Shown piece by piece: positions 25,670 to 35,078 of a DNA stretch of 61,346 bases (its first letter is position 1; each line of letters begins with the position of its first letter). The stretch comes from Ottowia sp. (GTDB lineage Bacteria > Pseudomonadota > Gammaproteobacteria > Burkholderiales > Burkholderiaceae_C), in the NCBI GenBank assembly GCA_023228705.1, contig JALOAS010000007.1, positions 1 through 61,346 of the forward strand. Reading direction: 5' to 3'. A program made the translations under genes and the position numbers. A model generated the notes under the pieces. It searched no databases. It was not told where the DNA came from and was given only the letters and a program-made list of their open reading frames with translations.

Positions 25670-26199
25670 TGTCTGCTCCGGCTAGCGAGAAGGCGCTGCC
25701 GGCGGTCCGGTGTACCCGGATTGCAGCAGCAGCCTGAGGTGGTGGTTTGCTTTCTGGCCTGAACGTCATTCTATTGAAGCATTTTGCGTCGTCTGTTGCC
25801 AACCAGCCTGAGCCTGCAGCAAGACTGGCGTGTCGGTGACGCAGCTGGCTGCGCTCCCGAGTGCGCCGCCCTGTGATCACCGCAAGAAGGCATGTGAAGG
25901 TGGAGGGATGGTGGCGATCGCTGCCTGATTTCAGGCCGGATGCAGGAGACATGCAATATATCCATGCTGCCGGCACCGCCTTGGCTTGCCTGGCGCCCGT
26001 GTTCCGCCCTGCATCACCATCCTCGGCGCGAGTCGCCTGGACCAAGGCGTGATGGTCGTCTTGAAAAAACCGGAGCCATCGGCGTTTTCTGCCCGGCATC
26101 ATTGCAGGACATCCTGAAACAACCGTGTTGCCTGCGCTCATTGCGATCACTCCAGGCACGCGTTGGCGCTGAATGCAGCGTTCTGCGAGAATCCAGCCC
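25670..26199. other. Divergent intergenic region without recognisable gene
   Basis: 530 bases between the acyl-CoA synthetase and hemE. Open frames occur on both strands but lack ribosome sites and gene-like composition. No repeat copy, RNA gene or clear promoter was recognised; it presumably holds the promoters of both genes. Confidence 0.5.
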
Positions 26200-27345
26200 A
26201 TGACTTTTGCAGTGCTTCAAAACGACACCTTCCTGCGCGCGTGCATGGGGCAGCCCACCGAATACACGCCAATCTGGATGATGCGGCAGGCCGGCCGCTA
26301 CCTGCCCGAGTATCGGGAGACGCGGGCCAGGGCGGGCAGTTTCATGGGGCTGGCGACCAACGTGGACTATGCCACCGAGGTGACCTTGCAGCCGCTGGAG
26401 CGCTTTGCGCTGGACGCCGCCATCCTGTTCAGCGACATCCTCACCATCCCCGACGCCATGGGACTGGGGCTGTCGTTCCGGCCCGGGGAGGGCCCGCGCT
26501 TCGAGCAGGTGGTGCGCGATGAAGCGGCGGTGGCGCAGCTGGCGGTGCCGGACATGGACAAGCTGCGTTATGTCTTTGACGCGGTCGCGTCGATACGGCG
26601 GGCGCTGGCCGGGCGCGTGCCGCTGATCGGGTTTGCAGGCAGCCCCTGGACGCTGGCGTGCTACATGGTCGAAGGCGCATCCAGCCGCGATTACCGCCAC
26701 GTCAAGACGCTGTTGTACGCACGCCCGGACCTGATGCACGAGGTCCTGGCCGTCAACGCCGATGCGGTGGCGATTTACCTGAACGCGCAGATCGATGCGG
26801 GTGCGCAGGCGGTCATGGTCTTTGACAGCTGGGGCGGCGTTCTGGCCGACGGCGCGTTCCAGGAATTCAGCCTGGCCTACACCGCGCGCGTGCTGGGCCA
26901 GCTCAAGCGTCACGGTGCCGATGGCCAGATCGTTCCCCGCATTGTCTTTACCAAGGGCGGCGGGCTGTGGCTGGACGCCATGATGCAGGATCTTGCCTGC
27001 GATGTGCTGGGCGTTGACTGGACGGTCAACCTGGGCGCTGCGCGGCGCATCCTGCAGGACGCTATTGCGGCAGCGGCGGGCGCGCCGGAGCTGCAGGCCA
27101 CGGCGCTGCAGGGCAACATAGACCCCAACGTGCTGTTTGCGCCGCCCGCGCAGGTGCGTGAGCAGGCGCGGCGGGTGCTGGATGCCTTTGGCGTACCGGG
27201 CGGCGCGCCAGCCGGCACGCGCCAGGTCACGCATATTTTCAATCTGGGTCACGGGATCAGCCAGTTCACGACGCCGGAACAGGTGACCGAACTGGTCGAC
27301 GAAGTGCACACGTATTCGCGGCAGCAACGCAGCGCATCCCACTGA
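26200..27345 (+). CDS. hemE: Uroporphyrinogen decarboxylase
   Basis: 381 residues from the ATG at 26200 (MTFAVLQNDTFLRACMGQPT). The substrate-binding N-terminal signature WMMRQAGRYLPEYRE and the second signature GFAGSPWTLACYMVEG are present, as is the C-terminal FNLGHGI. It removes four carboxyl groups from uroporphyrinogen III to make coproporphyrinogen III in haem synthesis, in the cytoplasm. It is slightly longer than the common 355-365, through a short insert and the C-terminal end. The frame upstream to 26173 is open, but 26200 fits the family start. Confidence 0.97.
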   Translation: MTFAVLQNDTFLRACMGQPTEYTPIWMMRQAGRYLPEYRETRARAGSFMGLATNVDYATEVTLQPLERFALDAAILFSDILTIPDAMGLGLSFRPGEGPRFEQVVRDEAAVAQLAVPDMDKLRYVFDAVASIRRALAGRVPLIGFAGSPWTLACYMVEGASSRDYRHVKTLLYARPDLMHEVLAVNADAVAIYLNAQIDAGAQAVMVFDSWGGVLADGAFQEFSLAYTARVLGQLKRHGADGQIVPRIVFTKGGGLWLDAMMQDLACDVLGVDWTVNLGAARRILQDAIAAAAGAPELQATALQGNIDPNVLFAPPAQVREQARRVLDAFGVPGGAPAGTRQVTHIFNLGHGISQFTTPEQVTELVDEVHTYSRQQRSASH

Positions 27346-27552
27346 TCCACCGGCGGTTGCATGCCGTTTGCGCGCCCGGATCCGGCGCGCGGTCTCGCGC
27401 TGGCCCGGGGCCGGAGACAGCGGCGCCGCCGCCGCCCCGGTCTGCGGATCGGTTGGCGCCGCGGCCCCCAGCCTGGCGCAAACCCGCACGGGACGGGGCT
27501 CTGCGCGCGTGTTCCCTGCCATGGTTATGCACAAATCCGAGGCGCGTCAAAT

Positions 27553-27747
27553 GGTTACACTCCCTTGGGTGGCCAAATCATCAAGCTCTTGATTTTCAAA
27601 GAGAATTGCAAACGCTCATTTGAGTGGCAATGTAACCTGACCCTTGATTGGCAAGGGTTGACGCCAGGCGCAGCCCACTTGTCCACAAAGTTATCCACAT
27701 CTTTTGGGTATTGATTCGATAAATGTTTGCAATCCAGTTGGTTACAC
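27553..27747. promoter_or_regulatory. AT-rich region with DnaA boxes and GGTTACA repeats upstream of priA
   Basis: In strongly GC-rich surroundings this stretch is AT-rich. It holds a perfect DnaA box TTATCCACA (27691-27699), a near-perfect TTGTCCACA 12 bases before it (27679-27687) in the same orientation, and three copies of GGTTACA: direct at 27553 and 27740, inverted at 27631. It also has a TTGATT...GATAAATG AT-rich part after the boxes. It may be the priA promoter under DnaA control or an origin-like region. The first 200 bases of the hemE-priA gap (27346-27550) hold nothing recognisable. Confidence 0.6.
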
Positions 27748-27856
27748 CACAAAGTCAACGTGAAGGATGCTGTGGCCTCTGGCCCGGCTCCGGCGGACGC
27801 GCGCCGGACCTCGTGATGGCTGCCGCGCCAGGCCGACATTCCCTTGCGGACCGGGC

Positions 27857-29965
27857 GTGACGCACTGGCTCAACGTTGCCCTGCCGCTGCCCGTGCACAC
27901 CAACGTGGCGCGGCCGCTCACGTACCGTGCAAGGCAGCCGCTGCCGGCGGGCACGCTGGTGCGCGTGCCGCTGGGGCAGCGAACGGTCCTGGGCATCGTC
28001 TGGGAGGTGGGCATCCAGCCACCCGACGCGGCGCTGGCACCACGCATCCGCGAGGTGGACGATGTGCTGGAGGCGTTGCCGCCACTGACGGCGCAGTGGC
28101 GCGCGCTCATGGCGTTCGTATCAGGGTATTACCAGCATGCGCTGGGCGAGGTGGCACTGGCGGCGCTGCCGCCTCAGCTGCGCAGCCTCAACCGCGATCA
28201 GCTGGACCGCCGGCTGCGCGGCAAGTGGCTGGCTGCGCTGTCCGAATCGGCATTTGCCGGCGTTGTCGAGACGCCGCCGGCGCTGACCACGCAGCAGGCG
28301 CGGGTCCTGCAGCAGATGCAGGCACAGCCGGGGCCGTTCCTGTTGCATGGCGTCACCGGCAGCGGAAAGACCGAGGTTTACCTGCGGGCTGCTCAGCGCG
28401 TATTGCAGGACAGGCCCCAGGGCCAGGTGCTGGTGCTGGTGCCCGAGATCAACCTGACGCCGCAGTTGCAGCGCCGCTTTGCGCAACGCTTTGGCGAGGA
28501 CGCGGTGGCGGCGTTGCACAGCGGGCTGACGCCGGCACAGCGCCTGCGCGCCTGGCTGGCCGCGCACCTGGGGCGGGCCCGGGTCGTGCTGGGTACGCGC
28601 GTGGCGGTCCTGGCGTCCATGCCACAGCTGGTGCTGATCGTGGTGGACGAGGAGCATGACGCCAGCTTCAAGCAGCAGGAAGGCGCGCGTTATTCGGCGC
28701 GGGACGTGGCGTTGTACCGGGGCCATCTGGCGCAGGTGCCGGTGCTGCTGGGGTCCGCCACGCCCTCACTGGAGAGCTGGCATGCAAGCACGCCGGTCGC
28801 TGAGGGCGGGCGCGGGCGCTACGTCCGACTGGCGCTGCCGTGCCGCGTTGCTGCCGGCGGGGTGGCGCCGGAGCTGCCGCGCATCCGGCGCGTGGACATG
28901 CGCCGCCAGCCGCCCGGAACGGTCCTCGCGCCGCCGCTTCTGGCCGCCATTGGTGAGCGCGTGGCACGCGGCGAACAGGCGTTGCTGCTGCTGAACCGGC
29001 GCGGCTACGCGCCGCTGCTGCAGTGTCCGGCCTGCGGCTGGAAGAGCGAGTGCCCGCACTGCAGTGCGTACCGGGTTTTTCACAAGGCCGACCGCAGCCT
29101 GCGCTGCCATCATTGCGGCCTGGCCGAGCGCGTCCCGCGCGCCTGTCCCGACTGCGGCAACCTGGACCTGGGCATGCTCGGCCGGGGCACCGAGCAACTG
29201 GAGGAACAGCTGCGCCAGGCGCTTGCACAGGCCAGCCGGCCGGACGGCAGCGCCGTACGGATCTTGCGCATCGACGCCGACTCCACGCGGGGCCGTGGCC
29301 AGCTGGAGGCGCAGCTGGCGCAGGTGCATGGCGGCGACGCGGACGTGCTGGTCGGCACGCAAATGATTGCCAAGGGGCACGACTTCAGGCGCGTCACGCT
29401 GGTGGCGGCCGTGAACCCCGACAACGGCCTTTATTCCAGTGACTTCAGGGCGCCCGAACGCCTGTTTGCGCTGCTCATGCAGGCGGCTGGCCGTGCCGGG
29501 CGCAGCGGCCTGGACAGCGAAGTGTGGCTGCAGACCAGCCAGCCCGGCCATCCCTTGTACGCAGCGCTCAAGCGGCACGATTTTGCCGGCTTTGCCGCGA
29601 CCCAGCTCGAGCATCGGGCGCAGGCCGGCCTGCCGCCGTTTTCGCACCTGGCGCTCCTGCGTGCCGATGCGCGCACGCAGCAGGTTGCACAGGACTACCT
29701 GGCGGCGTTTGCCGCGCGCACGCGCGAGCTGCTGGCGCCGGACCCCGCGCTGGCGCAGGCGGTCATGATCTATCCGCCGGTGCCGCTGGCCATGCAGCGC
29801 GTGGCGTCGGTCGAGCGTGCCCAACTGCTGCTGGAAAGCCGGCACCGCCAGGCGCTGCAGCGCGTGCTGGCCCGGTGTGTCCCGCTGCTGCGGGCGCTGC
29901 GCAACACCCCGGCGCACCGTCGCGTCTTGCGCTGGGTCATAGACGTTGACCCGCTGACGTTCTAG
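27857..29965 (+). CDS. priA: Primosomal helicase PriA
   Basis: 702 residues from a GTG at 27857 (MTHWLNVALPLPVHTNVARP), which matches the start of the 3'-DNA-binding domain. Walker A GVTGSGKT is at 165-172, DEEH at 264-267, and the eight zinc cysteines lie at 390, 393, 399, 402, 417, 420, 430 and 433. PriA recognises stalled forks and D-loops, unwinds the lagging arm and reloads DnaB. The 5' side of the gene carries DnaA boxes. The frame is open further upstream, but no family similarity is seen there. Confidence 0.95.
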   Translation: MTHWLNVALPLPVHTNVARPLTYRARQPLPAGTLVRVPLGQRTVLGIVWEVGIQPPDAALAPRIREVDDVLEALPPLTAQWRALMAFVSGYYQHALGEVALAALPPQLRSLNRDQLDRRLRGKWLAALSESAFAGVVETPPALTTQQARVLQQMQAQPGPFLLHGVTGSGKTEVYLRAAQRVLQDRPQGQVLVLVPEINLTPQLQRRFAQRFGEDAVAALHSGLTPAQRLRAWLAAHLGRARVVLGTRVAVLASMPQLVLIVVDEEHDASFKQQEGARYSARDVALYRGHLAQVPVLLGSATPSLESWHASTPVAEGGRGRYVRLALPCRVAAGGVAPELPRIRRVDMRRQPPGTVLAPPLLAAIGERVARGEQALLLLNRRGYAPLLQCPACGWKSECPHCSAYRVFHKADRSLRCHHCGLAERVPRACPDCGNLDLGMLGRGTEQLEEQLRQALAQASRPDGSAVRILRIDADSTRGRGQLEAQLAQVHGGDADVLVGTQMIAKGHDFRRVTLVAAVNPDNGLYSSDFRAPERLFALLMQAAGRAGRSGLDSEVWLQTSQPGHPLYAALKRHDFAGFAATQLEHRAQAGLPPFSHLALLRADARTQQVAQDYLAAFAARTRELLAPDPALAQAVMIYPPVPLAMQRVASVERAQLLLESRHRQALQRVLARCVPLLRALRNTPAHRRVLRWVIDVDPLTF

Positions 29966-30172
29966 AGCTGACTCAAAAGCGGTGCCGCCCGGCCCGTTTT
30001 ATCCTGATCCCGGATCAGCGGCAGCGCAAGGGAACCAGACGGCGATCCGCGCGATCACATGGCGTATCATGCAAGCGTATCTTGCGCTTTTGCCGCAGCG
30101 TCCTGCTTGCCGTGTCCGGATTGACGCAGGCCATGGAGCAGGCTGCAATGATTTGTCAAAGGAGAACCGTTT

Positions 30173-30559
30173 ATGAAAATGAAATTGACCTTGATCAGGT
30201 TTTGCGCGGTGGCCGCGCTGGGCGGCGCGCTGGCCATGCCGGCGCTGGCACAAGTCACTCCGGAGCAAACCAACCTGGACCCGGCGGCCGCGCAGATGGA
30301 AATGCGCAACGCGCGCGGCAATCAACTGACCGACGTGACCCCCGAGCAGGCACGCGCCAACGCGCTCAGGCGCTGTGACAACCTGCCTGACTTCTACAGG
30401 CAGGACTGCATCAAGCGTGTTGAAAGCGACCATCCAACGCTGGACAGCGTGATCGGCGGCGGTGATTTCAAGGAGACGGTCACCACCATGCCGAAGAGCG
30501 AGCTGGAGCGCGAACGCGCAAACATCGGACCCATACAGTTGCCCCCACGATCCAATTGA
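30173..30559 (+). CDS. Small exported protein of unknown function
   Basis: 128 residues; a clear Sec signal peptide (MKMKLTLIRFCAVAALGGAL, cleavage near ALAQ at 26-27). The mature part is hydrophilic with two cysteines (RRCDNLPDFYRQDCIKR) that could form a disulphide. AAAGGAGA lies before the ATG. I do not recognise the family. It stands alone between priA and the helicase gene, so probably has its own promoter in 29966-30172. Confidence 0.8.
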   Translation: MKMKLTLIRFCAVAALGGALAMPALAQVTPEQTNLDPAAAQMEMRNARGNQLTDVTPEQARANALRRCDNLPDFYRQDCIKRVESDHPTLDSVIGGGDFKETVTTMPKSELERERANIGPIQLPPRSN

Positions 30560-30564
30560 TGGAC

Positions 30565-30583
30565 CCCCTGCGCAACGCAGGGG
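30565..30583 (+). terminator. Stem-loop behind the small exported protein
   Basis: Perfect stem CCCCTGCG / CGCAGGGG with loop CAA, five bases after the stop codon. Only two T follow, so termination may be partial. Confidence 0.55.
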
Positions 30584-30706
30584 TTGACTGGCCACTTGTT
30601 GCAGCCCGCGCGCACCACACGGTGCGGCGGGCTTGCCTCTTCCGGCGTTCTGCACGCAAGGCGCCAAGGGCAAAGCCGCGCGTCAAGGCCTTGGTTTTCA
30701 CAAGCC

Positions 30707-32764
30707 ATGAGTGATTCACTGAACGCAGCGCAGCGCGCTGCCGTCGACTGCCTGCGCGGCCCCTGCCTGGTCCTGGCCGGCGCCGGGTCGGGCAAGACGC
30801 GCGTCATTGCACACAAGATTGCCAGCCTTGCTGGCCGCGGCGTGGCGCCGCAAGGCATTGCCGCCATCACGTTTACCAACAAGGCCGCCGCCGAGATGCG
30901 GCTGCGTGCTCGCCAGCTCGTTGGCCGGCGGTCCGGCGCGGTCCTGGTCTGCACGTTTCACGCACTGGGCGTGCGCCTGCTGCGGCAGGACGGCGCACTG
31001 CTCGGGCTCAAGCCGGCGTTCAGCATCCTGGACAGCGACGACGCGCTGGCACTGATCAGGGACTGTGGCGCAGCCGTTGACCGCGCGACCGCGCGCCGCT
31101 GGCAGTGGGCCATCAGCCGATTCAAGAGTGCGGGGCTTGACGCGGCGCGGGCGCTGGCTGCGGCCGGCAGCGAAGACGAGGCGCAGGCGGCACGCGTCAT
31201 GCAGCGTTACCAGGAACGGCTGGGTGCGTACCAGGCCGTTGACTTTGACGACCTCATCGCGTTGCCGCTGCGCCTGCTGCGCGAGCACGAGCCGGTGCGC
31301 GCGCACTGGCAGCAGGCGCTGGCCTACGTGCTGGTCGACGAATACCAGGACACCAACGCCAGCCAGTACGAGCTGCTCAAGCTGCTGGTGGGCGACCGCG
31401 CCGACTTCACCGCCGTGGGCGATGACGACCAGAGCATCTACGGCTGGCGCGGCGCCACGCTGGACAACCTCAGGCGCCTGCCGCAGGACTTCCCGCAGCT
31501 GCGGGTCATCAAGCTGGAGCAGAACTACCGCTCGACCGATGCCATCCTGGCCGCCGCCAACCACGTCATCGCGCACAACCCCAAGCTGTACGCCAAGAAG
31601 CTGTACTCGCAGCTGGGCGCCGGCGAGCCGGTACGCGTGCTGGCTTGCGACCACGAGCAGCACGAGGCCGAGCGCGTGGTCGCGCGCATGCAGTCGCTGC
31701 GCGAGACCTCGCAGCACAACCGGTGGCGCGACTTTGCCGTTCTCTACCGCGCCAACCACCAGGCCCGCATATTCGAGCAGGCGCTGCGCCAGGCGCAGAT
31801 CCCGTACCGCGTCAGCGGCGGCCAGAGTTTTTTTGACCGCGCCGAGATCCGCGACCTGTGCGCGTGGCTGCGCCTGCTGGTCAACGAGGACGACGACCCG
31901 GCGTTCGTGCGCGCCATCACCACGCCCAAGCGCGGTGTCGGCCACCAGACCCTGGCGCGACTGGGCGACTTTGCGTCCCGGGCCCGCGTCTCGCTGTTTG
32001 GCGCCTTGTTCGAGCACAGCATGCCGGCAGCGCTGGGTGCGCGCAACGCCGAGCGGCTGCTGGATTTTGGCCGCCTGATCAACGACCTGCACTATCGGGC
32101 CGAAGGCGCCCGTGGCGAGGAGGCGGTGGCTGCGCTGCTGACGGACTGGCTCAAGGAAATTGCCTACGAGAGCCACCTGCACGACAGCTCCGACAACGCG
32201 CGCCAGGCGGCCACGCGCTGGGGCCACGTGCTGGATTTTTGCAACTGGATGGCCGCGCGCGCCGGCGGCCAGGTGGCCACGGCCACGCAGGCGGTGGTCG
32301 ACAGCCCGGCCAGCAACCTGCTTGCGGTGGCCCAAACCGTCTCGCTCATCTCCACGTTGCAGGAGCGCGAGACCGACGCCGACCTCGTCACCCTGTCCAC
32401 GCTGCATGCTGCCAAGGGCCTGGAATGGCCGCACGTGGTGCTGGCCGGCGCCTGTGATGGCATCTTGCCGTTTGCCCGCGACGACGACGCGCTGGCCGAC
32501 AACCCCGAGCGCATTGCCGAAGAGCGCCGCCTCATGTACGTGGGAATCACGCGCGCACAGCGCACGCTGGCCGTGAGCTGGACGCGCAAGCGCAAGAAGG
32601 GGCGCGACATGGTGCTGGCCGAACCCAGCCGCTTCATTGAAGAGATGGCGCTGGACCAGGCCACCGTGCGCGAGGACCCGCGCCAGAAGCTGGCCGCGCT
32701 GCGCGCTGAATTTGCGCGCCGCGCTGCTGCCGGTGCGGCGGACGCCGCAGAACGCGCGGCATGA
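30707..32764 (+). CDS. rep: ATP-dependent DNA helicase Rep (UvrD/Rep family)
   Basis: 685 residues from the ATG at 30707 (MSDSLNAAQRAAVDCLRGPC). Superfamily 1A helicase: Walker A AGAGSGKT (24-31), Walker B DEYQDTN (211-217), motif III DDDQSIYGWRGA, and late motifs LSTLHAAKGLEWPHV and RRLMYVGITRAQ. The length and CxxH-free build fit Rep, a 3'-5' helicase that helps forks pass protein blocks and restarts replication with PriA; UvrD is the alternative. It overlaps the next gene by 4 bases. Confidence 0.92.
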   Translation: MSDSLNAAQRAAVDCLRGPCLVLAGAGSGKTRVIAHKIASLAGRGVAPQGIAAITFTNKAAAEMRLRARQLVGRRSGAVLVCTFHALGVRLLRQDGALLGLKPAFSILDSDDALALIRDCGAAVDRATARRWQWAISRFKSAGLDAARALAAAGSEDEAQAARVMQRYQERLGAYQAVDFDDLIALPLRLLREHEPVRAHWQQALAYVLVDEYQDTNASQYELLKLLVGDRADFTAVGDDDQSIYGWRGATLDNLRRLPQDFPQLRVIKLEQNYRSTDAILAAANHVIAHNPKLYAKKLYSQLGAGEPVRVLACDHEQHEAERVVARMQSLRETSQHNRWRDFAVLYRANHQARIFEQALRQAQIPYRVSGGQSFFDRAEIRDLCAWLRLLVNEDDDPAFVRAITTPKRGVGHQTLARLGDFASRARVSLFGALFEHSMPAALGARNAERLLDFGRLINDLHYRAEGARGEEAVAALLTDWLKEIAYESHLHDSSDNARQAATRWGHVLDFCNWMAARAGGQVATATQAVVDSPASNLLAVAQTVSLISTLQERETDADLVTLSTLHAAKGLEWPHVVLAGACDGILPFARDDDALADNPERIAEERRLMYVGITRAQRTLAVSWTRKRKKGRDMVLAEPSRFIEEMALDQATVREDPRQKLAALRAEFARRAAAGAADAAERAA

Positions 32765-33219
32765 TGACTCCGGCCCGCGCACCGCTGCTGGGCGTCTGCA
32801 TCGCGGCGCTGCTGGCCGGCTGCGCCGTCGACCCCACTTTTGTGCCGGCCATGAATACCAACCCGGCCTGCCCGGACCTGGCCGATTGGGGCGCGCCCGA
32901 GCTCTACGGCAGCTGGGACCTGGCGCTGCCCGATGTGGACCGGCAAGGCACCGTGGAGCTGAGCCGCCATCCGGAATACGGCGCCAGCCTGCGCGGCCAC
33001 CTGCGGTACGCCGACGGCCTGCAATCGATTGCCTCCGGCGACCTGGGCGAAGGTGCGTTCAACCTGGATGAGTCGGTCGATGGCAAGACGTATTACGCAT
33101 TCTGGACCGGGCATATGGTGCCGGAAAGCTGTGGGGATGAGATACGCGGACTGTGGCAGCGGCTGCCGCAGGACGGCGAGCCGGAGTTGCAGAGCCGCTT
33201 TGTGCTGCGTCGGCGTTGA
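32761..33219 (+). CDS. Predicted outer-membrane lipoprotein of unknown function
   Basis: 152 residues with a short signal sequence and lipobox LLAGC (18-22), so likely a lipoprotein. The mature part repeats short beta-like segments (ELYGSWDLALPDVDRQGTVE) and has a second Cys pair; I do not recognise a named family. Its ATGA start overlaps the helicase stop, so it is probably co-transcribed with rep, although a functional link is not obvious. Confidence 0.8.
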   Translation: MMTPARAPLLGVCIAALLAGCAVDPTFVPAMNTNPACPDLADWGAPELYGSWDLALPDVDRQGTVELSRHPEYGASLRGHLRYADGLQSIASGDLGEGAFNLDESVDGKTYYAFWTGHMVPESCGDEIRGLWQRLPQDGEPELQSRFVLRRR

Positions 33220-33258
33220 AGGACGCCGTGCTGCTCCTGCATTGACGCAGCCCGTGCC

Positions 33259-34179
33259 TCAAGCGCTTGTGTTCACCGGTGGTACGGCCTGCTGCAGCAG
33301 CTCGGCCATGCGCCGCGCGCCAGGCCCCATGTAGTCCGGGTCCGGGAACACGAGATACAGGTCGGCAAAGCGCTCGGCACCTTCGCGCAGCGGCAGCGGC
33401 CTGAGCGTCCCGCTGGCCAGCTCGTCCTGCACCAGCGACTCCGGAAACCACGCAAAGCCCAGCCCCATGCACGCGGCGCGGATGGAGGTGGCCTTGCTGG
33501 TGACGGTCCAGCGCTGCTCGGCGCCCAGCCAGCCGGCGTCGCGGGTGCGGCCGGCGCCCGAGTCGCGGATGACAAGCTGGCGCTCGCGGCGCAGGTCCTG
33601 CAGCGTGAGCTGGCGGCCCCGCGCATGCAAGGGGTGCCCGGGCGCGGCTACGGCAACAAAGCGCAGGCGCATGAGCGGCGTGGCGGCAAATCCCTGCGGC
33701 ACCAGCGCGCTGATGGCCAGGTCCACGCGGCGCTGCAGCAGCGCCTGTTCGGTGCCGCCCAGCACGGTCTCGAACAGCTCGATGCGGGTGGTCGGGTGCT
33801 CGCTGGCAAATTGGCCCAGGCAGCCGAGCAGCAGCCAGGTGGGAAAGACGATGTCGGCAGCCAGGCGGATCTGCGCCTCCCAGCCGGCGGCCAGGCGGGC
33901 GGCAGCGCGCTCCAGCGCAGCCGCATCCTGCAGCAGGTCACCGGCGCGGCGATAGAGCAGCTGGCCGGCGGCGGTGAGCTCGGCCTTGCGACCCCGCAGT
34001 TCAAACACGGGAACACCGAGCACGCGTTCCATCTTCTGGATGGCGTAGGTAATGGCAGACTGGCTCTTGTGCAGCGCTTCTGCGGCTTGCGCATAGCCGC
34101 CCGCGTCCACGATGGTGCGGAGCACGCGCCACTGCTCCAGCGTGACGCGGGCCGTGCGCAGTCGCTCAGTTTGGCTCAT
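33259..34179 (-). CDS. LysR-family transcriptional regulator
   Basis: 306 residues. Helix-turn-helix at about 14-70 (GYAQAAEALHKSQSAITYAI), followed by a periplasmic-binding-like effector domain. It diverges from the FMN reductase, carboxymuconolactone decarboxylase and pirin operon starting at 34442, and the shared AT-rich gap contains a LysR-like palindrome. It likely controls that operon. The inducer is unknown; the operon content suggests a redox or quinone-type signal, which is inference. Confidence 0.93.
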   Translation of the reverse strand: MSQTERLRTARVTLEQWRVLRTIVDAGGYAQAAEALHKSQSAITYAIQKMERVLGVPVFELRGRKAELTAAGQLLYRRAGDLLQDAAALERAAARLAAGWEAQIRLAADIVFPTWLLLGCLGQFASEHPTTRIELFETVLGGTEQALLQRRVDLAISALVPQGFAATPLMRLRFVAVAAPGHPLHARGRQLTLQDLRRERQLVIRDSGAGRTRDAGWLGAEQRWTVTSKATSIRAACMGLGFAWFPESLVQDELASGTLRPLPLREGAERFADLYLVFPDPDYMGPGARRMAELLQQAVPPVNTSA

Positions 34180-34223
34180 AAATCAGTATATTGGATTAAA
34201 CATAGCAGAATTTTGTATTTTAC

Positions 34224-34234
34224 ATTGATTCAAT
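34224..34234. promoter_or_regulatory. LysR-type operator candidate
   Basis: Perfect palindrome ATTGA-T-TCAAT in an AT-rich stretch (34180-34245) just upstream of the regulator start; a related half ATTGGATTAA lies at 34190-34199. LysR proteins bind such T-N-A-type dyads between divergent genes. Confidence 0.5.
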
Positions 34235-34441
34235 AGATAGTAGACTGGGCCCCTGGTCAACCAATCCACTGGAAGAAGAACGTGACAAGCATGCCGGTCA
34301 GCAGCCATGGCCACATCGAGCAGCTTGCAAAGGCCGACGCGGAAGCTTGCGGCCGGGCCAGAGATTGCAGCGGAGCCGGCGCTGGCCTGAAGGCGATCCG
34401 GTTTGAACCCATTGAGTAGCTGAACATTGAAGGAGAAAGAA

Positions 34442-35002
34442 ATGAGCAAGGCCATTCCCGATATCGCGGTGCTTACAGGCAGCCTGCGCAAGGATTCGTA
34501 CAACAAGAAGCTGGCCGGCGCCGTCGAGCGCCTGGCGGGTGACCGCGCCAGGTTCAACCATGTGCGCATCGATGACCTGCCGCTGTACAACCAGGATTAC
34601 GACAGCGACTACCCGGCCGTTTACAAGCGGCTGAAGTCAGACATAGAAAGCGCCGATGCGGTGCTGTTTGTCTCGCCCGAGACCAACCGCTCCGTCCCCG
34701 GCGTGCTCAAGAACGCCATCGACGCAGCGTCGCGCCCTTGGGGCACCAACTCGTTTGCCGGCAAGCCCGCAGCGGTGCTGGGCATTTCCATCGGCACCAT
34801 CGGCACGGCGCTGATGCAGCAGCACCTGCGCAATTCGGCCGTGTTCCTGGACCTGCACATGCTGGCGCAGCCGGAGGTGTTCCTGCAGTGGAGCGACGGG
34901 CTGATCGACGATGCGGGCCAGGTCAGCAACGAGAGCACGCGTGAATTCCTGGCCGGTTTTGTAGACAAGTACCTGGCCTGGATCAACCGCTTCATCGCCT
35001 GA
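34442..35002 (+). CDS. NADPH-dependent FMN reductase-type flavoprotein
   Basis: 186 residues of the flavodoxin-like FMN_red family. The FMN phosphate loop is TGSLRKDSYNKKL near residues 12-24 and the second signature SPETNRSVPGVLKNAIDAAS is typical. It probably reduces quinones, azo compounds or metals with NADPH in the cytoplasm. AAGGAGA before the ATG at 34442 decides the start over an ATG at 34427. First gene of a three-gene operon opposite the LysR gene. Confidence 0.92.
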   Translation: MSKAIPDIAVLTGSLRKDSYNKKLAGAVERLAGDRARFNHVRIDDLPLYNQDYDSDYPAVYKRLKSDIESADAVLFVSPETNRSVPGVLKNAIDAASRPWGTNSFAGKPAAVLGISIGTIGTALMQQHLRNSAVFLDLHMLAQPEVFLQWSDGLIDDAGQVSNESTREFLAGFVDKYLAWINRFIA

Positions 35003-35078
35003 CGCAACGGAGCACACACCATTTGCCGGGCCGGCGCCAGTCGACCCTTTCAGCACCTGACGGAAAGGGAGAAACCAC

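Noticed and set aside
25608..26201. 197-residue open frame on the minus strand upstream of the acyl-CoA ligase
   Set aside because: Part overlaps the ligase gene in another frame, no ribosome site, no familiar sequence.
27346..27856. Main chromosomal origin (oriC) as a firm call
   Set aside because: Only two DnaA boxes and no dnaA, dnaN, rpmH or gidA nearby; kept as a regulatory candidate only.
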